From assembly GCA_030917185.1 (NCBI GenBank), contig JAUPVF010000020.1, forward strand, positions 1-15,993: a DNA stretch of 15,993 nt, given 5' to 3'. Source of the DNA: Patescibacteria group bacterium. GTDB taxonomy: Bacteria; Patescibacteriota; Minisyncoccia; Phycocordibacterales; DATDWN01. The translations under genes and the position numbers were made by a program. Shown here in pieces: positions 5,641 through 11,472 of the stretch. Numbering within the stretch: position 1 is the first letter of the stretch; each line of letters starts with the position of its first letter. The notes below the pieces were generated by a model, which saw only the letters and a list, made by a program, of their open reading frames with translations, ran no database searches and had not been told where the DNA came from.

Positions 5641-7797
5641 TTATTCAAAATGGATTTTGTTTGCAGGGTTATCTAGATATTGTTTAATGGCGGGGTACTG
5701 TGTGAATGATGAGTCATTGTCTACCAGTCGGACTGCTTCTGTTCGAGCCGCTTCAACCATTTTGATATTTTTCAAAGCATCCATAGCGATATCAGAAATG
5801 CCCCATTGTTTGCGACCGTATAGTTCTCCGGCACCACGTTGGGCAAGATCAAATTCCGCCAGTTCAAACCCGTTTTTGGCAGTGGTGAGGGCTTTCAATC
5901 GGTCTTTTGTTTTTTGGCTTTTGCTTTCGGTAAACACATAGCAGAAGGCCTGATGGTTTGAACGGATCACTCGTCCGCGGAGTTGGTGAAGTTGAGAGAG
6001 TCCAAAACGTTCAGCACCCTCAATAATAATCATGGTGGCATTTGGGACATTCACACCGACCTCAACAACAGACGTTGCTACGAGGATATGTGTTTTCCCC
6101 AGTTCAAAATCTTTCATAACAGATTCTTTTTCTGCCGGAGTCATTTTGCTATGGAGAATATCAATGTTCCATTTTTGGAATACGTCTTTTTTCAGACGTT
6201 CTGCTTCAAGAGTGACTGACTTTGCCATGACTGCTAGTTCTTTGGTTGGATCTGGTTCATCAATACGTGGGCAAATAACATACAACTGTCGTCCGAGGAC
6301 AAGTTCTTTTTTTATTTTCTCATATGTATTTTCTCGTTCGGTTGGAACAATGATTTCAGTGATGATTGGTTTGCGTCCATGAGGCATACCTTCAAGTAGT
6401 GTGAGGTCAAGGTCTCCATATATTGTCAGCGATAACGTGCGGGGGATTGGAGTTGCGGTCATAGATAACAGGTGTGGGGCAATATCACTTTTTGTGGTTA
6501 ATTTTTGCCGTTGTAGTGTGCCAAATCGGTGCTGTTCATCAATCACAACATAGGCGAGATGTTTGAACACCACGCTTTTCTGGATGAGTGAGTGTGTTCC
6601 TATGAGTATCGGCACTTCTCCGTTTGCCACCCATTTGAGCAGTTGTGCCCGAGAGATTTTGGTTGGTTTGAGTGGGTTAGTTTTTGATGGGAAAATTTTA
6701 CATTCACTACCGGTTACAAGTCCGACTTTTATTGGAAGATGCTTAAAAAATTCTATAAAATTTTCATAATGTTGTTTTGCTAAAATTTCTGTTGGGCACA
6801 TATAGGCCGTTTGGAGGTTGCCGTAGTCTTTACCTTCGGGTCGTGTATGGGTTACCGCATATACCGTTGTAGCCGCAACTGCTGTTTTGCCTGAACCAAC
6901 ATCACCTTCAAGCAGTCTGGACATTGGGTAACCACGTTGGAAATCACTCATAATAGATTCAATGGCATGCAGTTGTGAATCTGTCGGTTTGAATGGAAAC
7001 CGTGAAATGAATCCATCAATATCTTTTTTATGAGTCTCAATCAAAAATGATTTCTGTGTACTCCATAGTTTTCGCTCTCGTTGTTTGTAGAGTTGAATGA
7101 AAAAAATTTCTTGAAATGCAAATCGTTTGCGGGCGGACAGAGCATCAGTTTCTTTTTTTGGTGCATGGATCCAAATAAATGAGGTGCGAATATTTGGTAA
7201 ATTATATTTTTCCAAAATATCTGTCGGTATTGGGTCGTGTATTTCATCCAGCACATGACCAGACATTATTTTTTGTACTGCGTGGTATATCCAGTGAGAT
7301 GTTACACCTCTGCTTTCTGGGTAGACGGGGTACAGGGAATGTTCGTCGCCATCGTTGCCAAATAAAGAGTCTCCAACTCCGGTTGGTAAGTGAGTAACCC
7401 CCTCAATTTTTGGGTTGCTTATATAGAGTTCGTCTTTCCTTTGAGTAATTTTTCCTTCAACACGAACGAGTTGTCCGTCATGTACCATTTTTGCGATATA
7501 TGGTTGGTTGAACCAGACACATTTAATGTGTCCGGTTTCATCTGTCACCACTCCCTCGGACATGGGTATTTTTTTGATGAACGCTTTGCTTGTTTTTAGT
7601 CCTGAGATTCTACCGAAAATGACGACTTCATCACTTTTGATAACAGACTCAATATTTTTTACCTCGTGTGTGTCGCCGTACCGTGTCGGGAAGTGGTAGA
7701 GTAAATCCTCAATCGTTACAATTCCCATTTTGTGGAGGGCTTGTTTTTGTGGGGGTGTCAGTCGGAAGATTTTTTCTATTGCCAGTGTCGGGTTCAT
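5641..7797 (-). CDS. recG: ATP-dependent DNA helicase RecG
   Basis: RecG remodels stalled replication forks and branch-migrates recombination intermediates. The 718-aa product has the N-terminal helical segment 'IVTIEDLLYHFPTRYGD', an OB-fold wedge domain (about residues 55-135), then the SF2 helicase core: Walker A GDVGSGKT (298-305), DEQHRFG (420-426), SMTATPIPRTL (445-455), and motif V 'ILVATSVVEVGVNVPNA'. Motif VI reads QLRGRVIRS where QLRGRVGR is usual; the arginines are kept but the second glycine is isoleucine. Length matches the family (E. coli protein about 693 aa). The start at 7797 lies 4 nt past the mutY stop, so the two form an operon. Confidence 0.96.
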   Translation of the reverse strand: MNPTLAIEKIFRLTPPQKQALHKMGIVTIEDLLYHFPTRYGDTHEVKNIESVIKSDEVVIFGRISGLKTSKAFIKKIPMSEGVVTDETGHIKCVWFNQPYIAKMVHDGQLVRVEGKITQRKDELYISNPKIEGVTHLPTGVGDSLFGNDGDEHSLYPVYPESRGVTSHWIYHAVQKIMSGHVLDEIHDPIPTDILEKYNLPNIRTSFIWIHAPKKETDALSARKRFAFQEIFFIQLYKQRERKLWSTQKSFLIETHKKDIDGFISRFPFKPTDSQLHAIESIMSDFQRGYPMSRLLEGDVGSGKTAVAATTVYAVTHTRPEGKDYGNLQTAYMCPTEILAKQHYENFIEFFKHLPIKVGLVTGSECKIFPSKTNPLKPTKISRAQLLKWVANGEVPILIGTHSLIQKSVVFKHLAYVVIDEQHRFGTLQRQKLTTKSDIAPHLLSMTATPIPRTLSLTIYGDLDLTLLEGMPHGRKPIITEIIVPTERENTYEKIKKELVLGRQLYVICPRIDEPDPTKELAVMAKSVTLEAERLKKDVFQKWNIDILHSKMTPAEKESVMKDFELGKTHILVATSVVEVGVNVPNATMIIIEGAERFGLSQLHQLRGRVIRSNHQAFCYVFTESKSQKTKDRLKALTTAKNGFELAEFDLAQRGAGELYGRKQWGISDIAMDALKNIKMVEAARTEAVRLVDNDSSFTQYPAIKQYLDNPANKIHFE

Positions 7798-7801
7798 ACG
7801 G

Positions 7802-8590
7802 TTATTCTACCACAAAGCGGTTTTTTGACTTTCGGATCAGTCCTTCTTGTTGCATGGCAGAGAGGTTTTCTGAGACGTCATAGCCGAGATTTTGTGAGAG
7901 TTCTGTTTCGGTATATGGTTTTTTCAAAATCAATTGTAGTATTTGGGATCGTTTTTCTCGGTTTGATCCCTTAAAGGGTGATTGTTTTGTGTAATGTTTG
8001 CTTTGCCTACTTGGGTTACGTGTTTCTTTCAGGTATGCACCATAGTCAAACAATGCCCAGTACCATTCACGCGGATTTTCGGTGTCTAATGTTTTTTGAA
8101 TGAGAGGAATAATTTCTTTGTCTGAAACTTTCTCTGTATCATTAAAAAAGAAATGAATAAATACAGAGCGGATATTTGTTTCAATCACAACCGTTGGGAT
8201 ATTCCATGCAAACGCCATAACATCACCGGCAGTCGCAGGACCAATACCGGGTAGGGAACAGAGTGTTTTGAAATCTTTTGGAAATTTTCCATTAAAATCG
8301 TTCTCAATTTTTTCTGCGGTTTGTTTCAAATACAGTGCACGACGGTTGTATCCCAGTCCTTGCCATTCAAGGAGCACGTTTTTGAGTGGTGACTGTGCTA
8401 GTGTAGCGGTATCTGGAAATTTTTTCAGAAAAGAAACGTATTTCGGTACAACTCGTGGTGCTTGAGTCTGTTGTAACATTATTTCAGACACTAGAATTTT
8501 GTACGGGTTGTGGGTCTGTCGCCATGGCAATTTTCTGCCATTTTTCCGATAGTATTCCCAGATAATTTGTTTGAATTTTTTGATGTTCAT
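7802..8590 (-). CDS. mutY: MutY-like A/G-specific adenine glycosylase without Fe-S cysteines
   Basis: MutY removes adenine paired with 8-oxoguanine. The 262-aa product has the MutY hallmark 'LPWR...NPYKILVSEIMLQQTQ' (catalytic Glu at residue 36), the helix-hairpin-helix LPGIGPATAGDV (113-124) and 'FKGSNREKR' near the end of the glycosylase domain. Two features differ from classical MutY. The Asp expected in 'hydrophobic-D-x-N-hydrophobic-x-R-V' is Glu (VVIETNIRSV, residue 137). The four Fe-S cysteines expected after 'ALFDYGAYL' are absent (KETRNPSRQSKHYTKQ). There is also no C-terminal NUDIX-like 8-oxoG recognition domain; a short winged-helix-like tail ends the protein. Base specificity is therefore less certain than the family call. 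It is the first gene of an operon with recG. Confidence 0.8.
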   Translation of the reverse strand: MNIKKFKQIIWEYYRKNGRKLPWRQTHNPYKILVSEIMLQQTQAPRVVPKYVSFLKKFPDTATLAQSPLKNVLLEWQGLGYNRRALYLKQTAEKIENDFNGKFPKDFKTLCSLPGIGPATAGDVMAFAWNIPTVVIETNIRSVFIHFFFNDTEKVSDKEIIPLIQKTLDTENPREWYWALFDYGAYLKETRNPSRQSKHYTKQSPFKGSNREKRSQILQLILKKPYTETELSQNLGYDVSENLSAMQQEGLIRKSKNRFVVE

Positions 8591-8650
8591 GATCTGCGGG
8601 ACAGTCTAAAGTATGGAAAAGTATATCATTGTCTACGTCAAGGGTACCTA

Positions 8651-8680
8651 TTGACAAACAGGGGGTATATATGCTAGGGT
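8651..8680 (+). promoter_or_regulatory. Promoter of the PEP-CTERM gene
   Basis: A consensus TTGACA (8651-8656) and TAGGGT (8675-8680) are 18 nt apart; initiation near 8687 leaves a leader of about 23 nt carrying the SD sequence AGGAGGG (8698-8704), 5 nt before ATG. This classical layout contrasts with the leaderless genes around it. A TTGACG on the other strand nearby may belong to the divergent mutY promoter. Confidence 0.65.
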
Positions 8681-8709
8681 CTTTGGGAGTTCTTTTCAGG
8701 AGGGAACCA

Positions 8710-9252
8710 ATGAAAAAGTTCGTCACCTTGTTTGTTTTTCTGACCATCCTCGTGATGGTCAGCACCATGACACTGTCTGCGTCAACACTGTGGTATCAGC
8801 AGTGGGATTCCAGCCCGGCATTTCCGGGGACGTATAATCGAATCAGAATCGAGATGAGCATCGGGGGGGGTGAGTTTGGTGCCCCGCTTTCCGGCTTCAC
8901 AACTGGGTCTGGGTGGACAACCACCTTTGACCCGTATTTGGTTACCGCGACGTCCCTGACCCCCATGAACGGCACCCCGGGTACCGACAACTTATGGGAC
9001 ATTGGCTTTGGGACACCGTTGTCCCAGCCACTCGCCATCCAGTTGAAGTTCTATATGGACGATCAACTGAAGAATGTGGATACGTGGGGGTATGATGGCC
9101 TTGGCACAGGGAACAACCCTGTTGCCAATTGGCATCATCTGCAGAATGAGGGGTTTCAGGGTGTGCCCGAACCCTCCACATATGCCCTCATGGGCGCAGG
9201 TCTTGCCGGTCTCGGTGTTTGGCGCCGACAGCGCCGACAGCAGACTACGTAG
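8710..9252 (+). CDS. PEP-CTERM sorting-domain exported protein
   Basis: The 180-aa product has a signal peptide (MKKFVTLFVFLTILVMVSTM..., likely cleaved after LSAS or nearby), a Gly/Thr/Pro-rich domain with no recognised fold, and at the C-terminus VPEPSTYALMGAGLAGLG followed by VWRRQRRQ. That is the full PEP-CTERM tripartite signal: Pro-Glu-Pro motif, hydrophobic helix, Arg-rich end. In known systems such proteins are processed by an exosortase (EpsH/XrtA) and linked to exopolysaccharide secretion. No exosortase is seen in this window. The gene is clearly richer in G+C than its neighbours, with its own consensus promoter, SD sequence and terminator, all consistent with horizontal acquisition. 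The start is chosen by the SD position. Confidence 0.88.
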   Translation: MKKFVTLFVFLTILVMVSTMTLSASTLWYQQWDSSPAFPGTYNRIRIEMSIGGGEFGAPLSGFTTGSGWTTTFDPYLVTATSLTPMNGTPGTDNLWDIGFGTPLSQPLAIQLKFYMDDQLKNVDTWGYDGLGTGNNPVANWHHLQNEGFQGVPEPSTYALMGAGLAGLGVWRRQRRQQTT

Positions 9253-9270
9253 TAGCAGTTCTTCAACCGG

Positions 9271-9303
9271 AAACGGGGATCTCTCACGAGACCCCGTTTT
9301 TTC
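9271..9303 (+). terminator. Intrinsic terminator of the PEP-CTERM gene
   Basis: AACGGGG and CCCCGTT pair, continuing into TCTC/GAGA across one bulged A, with a short TCAC loop and a run of six T. Confidence 0.9.
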
Positions 9304-9310
9304 TTACACG

Positions 9311-10201
9311 TTAATTCGCATCAAGTGTTTTTCTGAAATCTTTTTTATCCCAGACATAGTCAGATCTTTTGATCAGATGCACAAGAGCAATTGATCCAAA
9401 CACCAATGGAATCCATCCAACAAATACAGCAACAGGAATATTGTAAAGGGTAATGTTTGGAAAAGGCATACGAACATAACTCCACTCTCCGCCAAAAATG
9501 TTTATATATTCTGTAATAGTTGCCCCAATAAGAGCAGTCATAATAATTGAAACAATATATAATATATTGCCACCGAATATGTATTCAATGAATGGTTTGC
9601 CTCCCCATATTCCTGTCGTGCCATCTGCCACAAAAACCATTCCGATGAACGGTGCAAGCATGACATATTCAATAAAAATACGTGTGTTATATACAACCGT
9701 GTAGAGTGGGAGAAGGAGGAACAACACACCAATAAATACGAGGGTAGTATAAAAATGTTTTGAAAACTGTACTGGTTTTGGATTATATCCAGCAAATATT
9801 TTTTTGCATACAGATTGGATAATTCGGAATAGTTCGTACATTCCCAGTATGTATGATGTGTTCATAAACACATACATGCGTATAAAATGAATTGTTTTGT
9901 AATCCGTCCAGCGCCACATTCCTGATAAACGAACACCGTAGAGATAATCTACAATAAAACAAAAGGTTGATGCGAGAATAAAAAATAATGCAAATGCGTC
10001 ACGATGAGTGTGTGTGAAAAAATATCCGAGAATTGATGTATTATTTATTTTCCAGTCTATAAAATCTAATAGAAGCCATGTTCCAAATGCGAATGCTGTA
10101 TAAAAATGTGGGTAATGAAAAATAAAAGCAGATATAAGAGAGGGAATAAGGAATAGTAAACCAATACACAAAGAAACGTAGTGGAGTAATCGATGATTCA
10201 T
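9311..10201 (-). CDS. Polytopic inner-membrane protein of unknown function (296 aa)
   Basis: No family is assigned. The protein is strongly hydrophobic with roughly seven or eight predicted membrane segments (for example LSLCIGLLFLIPSLI-like near the N-terminus, ALFFILASTFCFIVDYLYGV, TTLVFIGVLFLLLPLYTVVY, IVSIIMTALIGATI, IPVAVFVGWIPLVFGSIAL). Charged/aromatic motifs include 'GMWRWTDYK' and 'EYINIFGGEWSYVRMPFPN'; the latter with the following 'YNIPVAVFVGW' vaguely recalls carotenoid-biosynthesis-type membrane proteins, but this is weak. Exosortase-type Cys/Arg/His motifs are not evident, so it is unlikely to process the adjacent PEP-CTERM protein. ATG 10201 is preferred over 10219 because the first codons of the longer frame overlap a perfect TATAAT (10211-10216). 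Confidence 0.65.
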   Translation of the reverse strand: MNHRLLHYVSLCIGLLFLIPSLISAFIFHYPHFYTAFAFGTWLLLDFIDWKINNTSILGYFFTHTHRDAFALFFILASTFCFIVDYLYGVRLSGMWRWTDYKTIHFIRMYVFMNTSYILGMYELFRIIQSVCKKIFAGYNPKPVQFSKHFYTTLVFIGVLFLLLPLYTVVYNTRIFIEYVMLAPFIGMVFVADGTTGIWGGKPFIEYIFGGNILYIVSIIMTALIGATITEYINIFGGEWSYVRMPFPNITLYNIPVAVFVGWIPLVFGSIALVHLIKRSDYVWDKKDFRKTLDAN

Positions 10202-10210
10202 ATATTTACG

Positions 10211-10216
10211 ATTATA
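10211..10216 (-). promoter_or_regulatory. -10 box of the polytopic membrane protein gene
   Basis: TATAAT on the minus strand lies 9 nt before ATG 10201, giving a leader of about 2-3 nt. The -35 is poor (TTTTTA at a 17-nt spacing). Confidence 0.55.
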
Positions 10217-10244
10217 CACGAAACATGTTAGTCTAAAAACAATT

Positions 10245-10333
10245 GGAGACGTGTCAGAGCGGTCTAATGTGCCTCTTTGCTAAAGAGGTGTGCCCCTTAA
10301 AAGGCACCGACGGTTCGAATCCGTCCGTCTCCG
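10245..10333 (+). tRNA. tRNA-Ser (anticodon GCT)
   Basis: This 89-nt type II tRNA has acceptor GGAGACG/CGTCTCC, anticodon stem CCTCT/AGAGG with loop TTGCTAA, a long variable arm GTGCC/GGCAC, T arm GACGG/CCGTC with TTCGAAT, and discriminator G. It reads AGC/AGU. The D stem is weak. CCA is not encoded (G then CA). Confidence 0.93.
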
Positions 10334-10489
10334 CAGGAGAAATTTGACGAAGTCAAATTTAGGAAGCAGCTTTGTCCGACAAAGCGTCGCGAGGATTCGA
10401 AGCCCGATTGAGATATTTTATGAGCTTGTGAAATAAAATATCCAATTGGGGTACTGAAACTGTAAGTTTCGAATATCCGTCCGTCTCCG
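10334..10489 (+). repeat. Palindrome-rich segment bounded by a repeat of the tRNA-Ser 3' end
   Basis: The last 13 nt of the tRNA (CCGTCCGTCTCCG, 10321-10333) recur exactly at 10477-10489, again preceded by TTCGAAT. Between them lie four strong hairpins: AAATTTGAC-GAA-GTCAAATTT (10340-10360), GCTTTGT-CCG-ACAAAGC (10369-10385), a nearly perfect 18-bp stem with one bulge at 10403-10450, and GAAACT-GTA-AGTTTC (10456-10470). The segment starts with GGAGA, which can pair with the final TCTCC as an acceptor-like closing stem. It looks like a tRNA-like fold whose arms have been replaced, or a small insertion duplicating the tRNA 3' end. No protein frame is supported. Confidence 0.65.
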
Positions 10490-10514
10490 AAAATCCGGTG
10501 CCTAGGATTTTTTT
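10490..10514 (+). terminator. Intrinsic terminator of the tRNA-Ser(GCT) transcript
   Basis: AAAATCC (10490-10496) pairs with GGATTTT (10505-10511) and a run of seven T (10508-10514). It directly follows the second copy of the tRNA 3' end, as expected if the 156-bp segment was inserted between tRNA and terminator. Confidence 0.65.
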
Positions 10515-10540
10515 GAGCGACGGCGAGGAAAAATTGTAGG

Positions 10541-10560
10541 GCGAAATCCGTCGGTCTCTC
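10541..10560 (+). repeat. Degenerate third copy of the tRNA-Ser 3' end
   Basis: CGAAATCCGTCGGTCTCTC resembles the tRNA end CGAATCCGTCCGTCTCCG with a few changes. It is about 70 nt beyond the second copy. Confidence 0.4.
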
Positions 10561-10582
10561 AGTATTCATTTTCAATATTTCT

Positions 10583-10590
10583 GGTATACT
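10583..10590 (+). promoter_or_regulatory. Extended -10 promoter for the second tRNA-Ser transcript
   Basis: TGGTATACT (TGn plus TATACT 10585-10590) is an extended -10. No good -35 is seen. A start near 10597 would place the whole 120-bp palindromic segment in the tRNA precursor's 5' leader. Confidence 0.55.
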
Positions 10591-10601
10591 CCTAATGTGC
10601 A

Positions 10602-10744
10602 AATATATGGAGGATTGGGTGAGATGGGGTACAGGCAAACTGCTTTGCCTGTACCCGCGAACGAAGTGAGAGAACCACTCACCCAATGAACCCCGACAGG
10701 GGACTCCATTTGAACGAAGTGAATATATGGAGGATTGGGTGAGT
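10602..10744 (+). repeat. Direct repeat of the tRNA 5' end flanking a 120-bp palindromic segment
   Basis: A 22-bp sequence that includes the first 15 nt of the tRNA (GGAGGATTGGGTGAG) occurs at 10602-10623 or so and again exactly 120 nt later at 10722-10743. The segment 10608-10708 folds into a three-way junction: TGGAG/CTCCA closing stem, ATTGGGTGAG (10614-10623) with CTCACCCAAT (10678-10687), inside it a perfect 13-bp hairpin GGGTACAGGCAAA (10627-10639) with TTTGCCTGTACCC (10644-10656), and CCCC-GACA-GGGG (10691-10702). GAACGAAGTGA occurs twice (10659-10669, 10712-10722). The extra copy of the tRNA 5' end is sequestered in its own stem, so it need not disturb folding of the true tRNA. Confidence 0.7.
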
Positions 10745-10815
10745 GGTTTAAACCAGCAGTTTACTAAACTGCCGTCCGGGTAACTGGACCGTGAGTTCGA
10801 ATCTCACATCCTCCG
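10729..10815 (+). tRNA. tRNA-Ser with anticodon ACT
   Basis: This 87-nt type II tRNA has a perfect acceptor GGAGGAT/ATCCTCC, D arm GGT/ACC, anticodon stem GCAGT/ACTGC with loop TTACTAA, variable arm GTCC/GGAC, T arm GTGAG/CTCAC with TTCGAAT, and discriminator G. The long variable arm and G discriminator mark it as a serine tRNA. The anticodon positions 34-36 read ACT (10763-10765 region). ACT is not a standard bacterial serine anticodon; AGY is normally read by GCT, which the upstream gene already provides. The cloverleaf is otherwise intact, so it is likely functional. Confidence 0.85.
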
Positions 10816-10823
10816 CAGAATAA

Positions 10824-10877
10824 GGAGCAAAGCGACTATATTTTGCGAGAGCACTGAGGGTAATCCCGAAGTGCTCC
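10824..10877 (+). repeat. Hairpin cluster downstream of the second tRNA-Ser
   Basis: GAGCACT (10849-10855) pairs with AGTGCTC (10870-10876), with an inner GGG/CCC stem, TAAT loop, and facing GA/GA dinucleotides that could form sheared tandem G-A pairs. GGAGC at 10824 offers an alternative partner for GCTCC at 10873. This resembles the palindromes after the first tRNA. Confidence 0.5.
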
Positions 10878-10898
10878 GCGGACAAACAACTTGATATT

Positions 10899-10926
10899 AA
10901 AACTGCTTGTAAGGCAGTTTTGATTT
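10899..10926 (+). terminator. Intrinsic terminator of the second tRNA-Ser transcript
   Basis: AAAACTGC (10899-10906) pairs with GCAGTTTT (10914-10921) with a TTGTAAG loop and a T-rich tail. Confidence 0.75.
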
Positions 10927-10953
10927 TGGTTATTTTATGCTTAAATATCTTTT

Positions 10954-11445
10954 ATGTATAAAAAAGTAGAGAGCCCAGATTTTGTCATTAAAAAATCAAG
11001 AAACGGTTGCGGTGTTTTTACTAAAAAAGATTTTTCTGCAAGTGAAAGACTTTTTGAAATACACGGTGTGTTTTTGACCTGTGAAGAGGATGAGGATCTA
11101 GATGAAGAGACACGCAACAATGCATACAGGTTTGATAAAGATTTGTTTATTAGTGCTCCTAACACAGTAGCAGATTACGTTAATCATTCATGTAACCCAA
11201 ATGCGCGCGTGGAGAAAATAAAAAACAAATTATATATGGTTTCTCTGTATAGTATTCCGAAAGGAGGTGAGGTATTTTTTGATTATTCCACCATATTGGC
11301 GAATGATGATGTCTGGGAGATGAAATGTAACTGTGGGGAACAGAATTGCCGACAGATTGTAAAAAAATTCAACCTATTACCGCACAAGGTACAGAAAAAA
11401 TATATTTCAGAAAAAATTGTCCCACAATATATATTGGACATATGA
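10954..11445 (+). CDS. SET-domain protein (putative protein lysine methyltransferase)
   Basis: SET proteins transfer methyl from S-adenosylmethionine to lysine side chains; the target here is unknown. The 163-aa product is essentially a minimal SET domain: 'SRNGCGVFTKKDFSASERLFEIHG' (residues 15-38, SET-N), the SAM-binding/knot motif VNHSCNPNA (76-84), 'GGEVFFDYS' (104-112) with the catalytic-type Tyr, and a post-SET cysteine cluster C-x-C-x4-C (residues 125, 127, 132, in KCNCGEQNCR). All hallmark residues are present, so activity is plausible. Upstream, TTAAAT lies 7 nt before the ATG, which would again give a near-leaderless mRNA; TATGCT (10936-10941) is an alternative. The gene stands alone on the plus strand before a possible exported protein. 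Confidence 0.88.
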   Translation: MYKKVESPDFVIKKSRNGCGVFTKKDFSASERLFEIHGVFLTCEEDEDLDEETRNNAYRFDKDLFISAPNTVADYVNHSCNPNARVEKIKNKLYMVSLYSIPKGGEVFFDYSTILANDDVWEMKCNCGEQNCRQIVKKFNLLPHKVQKKYISEKIVPQYILDI

Positions 11446-11460
11446 GTGGTAGGGGCGTGT

Positions 11461-11466
11461 TATACT
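11461..11466 (+). promoter_or_regulatory. -10 box of the exported-protein gene
   Basis: TATACT, preceded by TGT as an extended -10, lies 6 nt before the ATG at 11473, predicting a leaderless mRNA. Confidence 0.6.
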
Positions 11467-11472
11467 ATATAT

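Noticed and set aside
9311..10201. Exosortase partner for the neighbouring PEP-CTERM protein
   Set aside because: The polytopic protein lacks a recognisable exosortase Cys/Arg/His motif set and is convergent and compositionally different.
10297..10686. 129-codon minus-strand ORF across the tRNA-Ser region
   Set aside because: It translates the complement of a tRNA, its terminator and palindromic repeats, so protein coding is not credible.
10245..10815. CRISPR-like array suggested by repeated tRNA-derived pieces
   Set aside because: Repeat lengths and spacings are irregular, only two or three copies occur, and each repeat is explained by the adjoining tRNA end.
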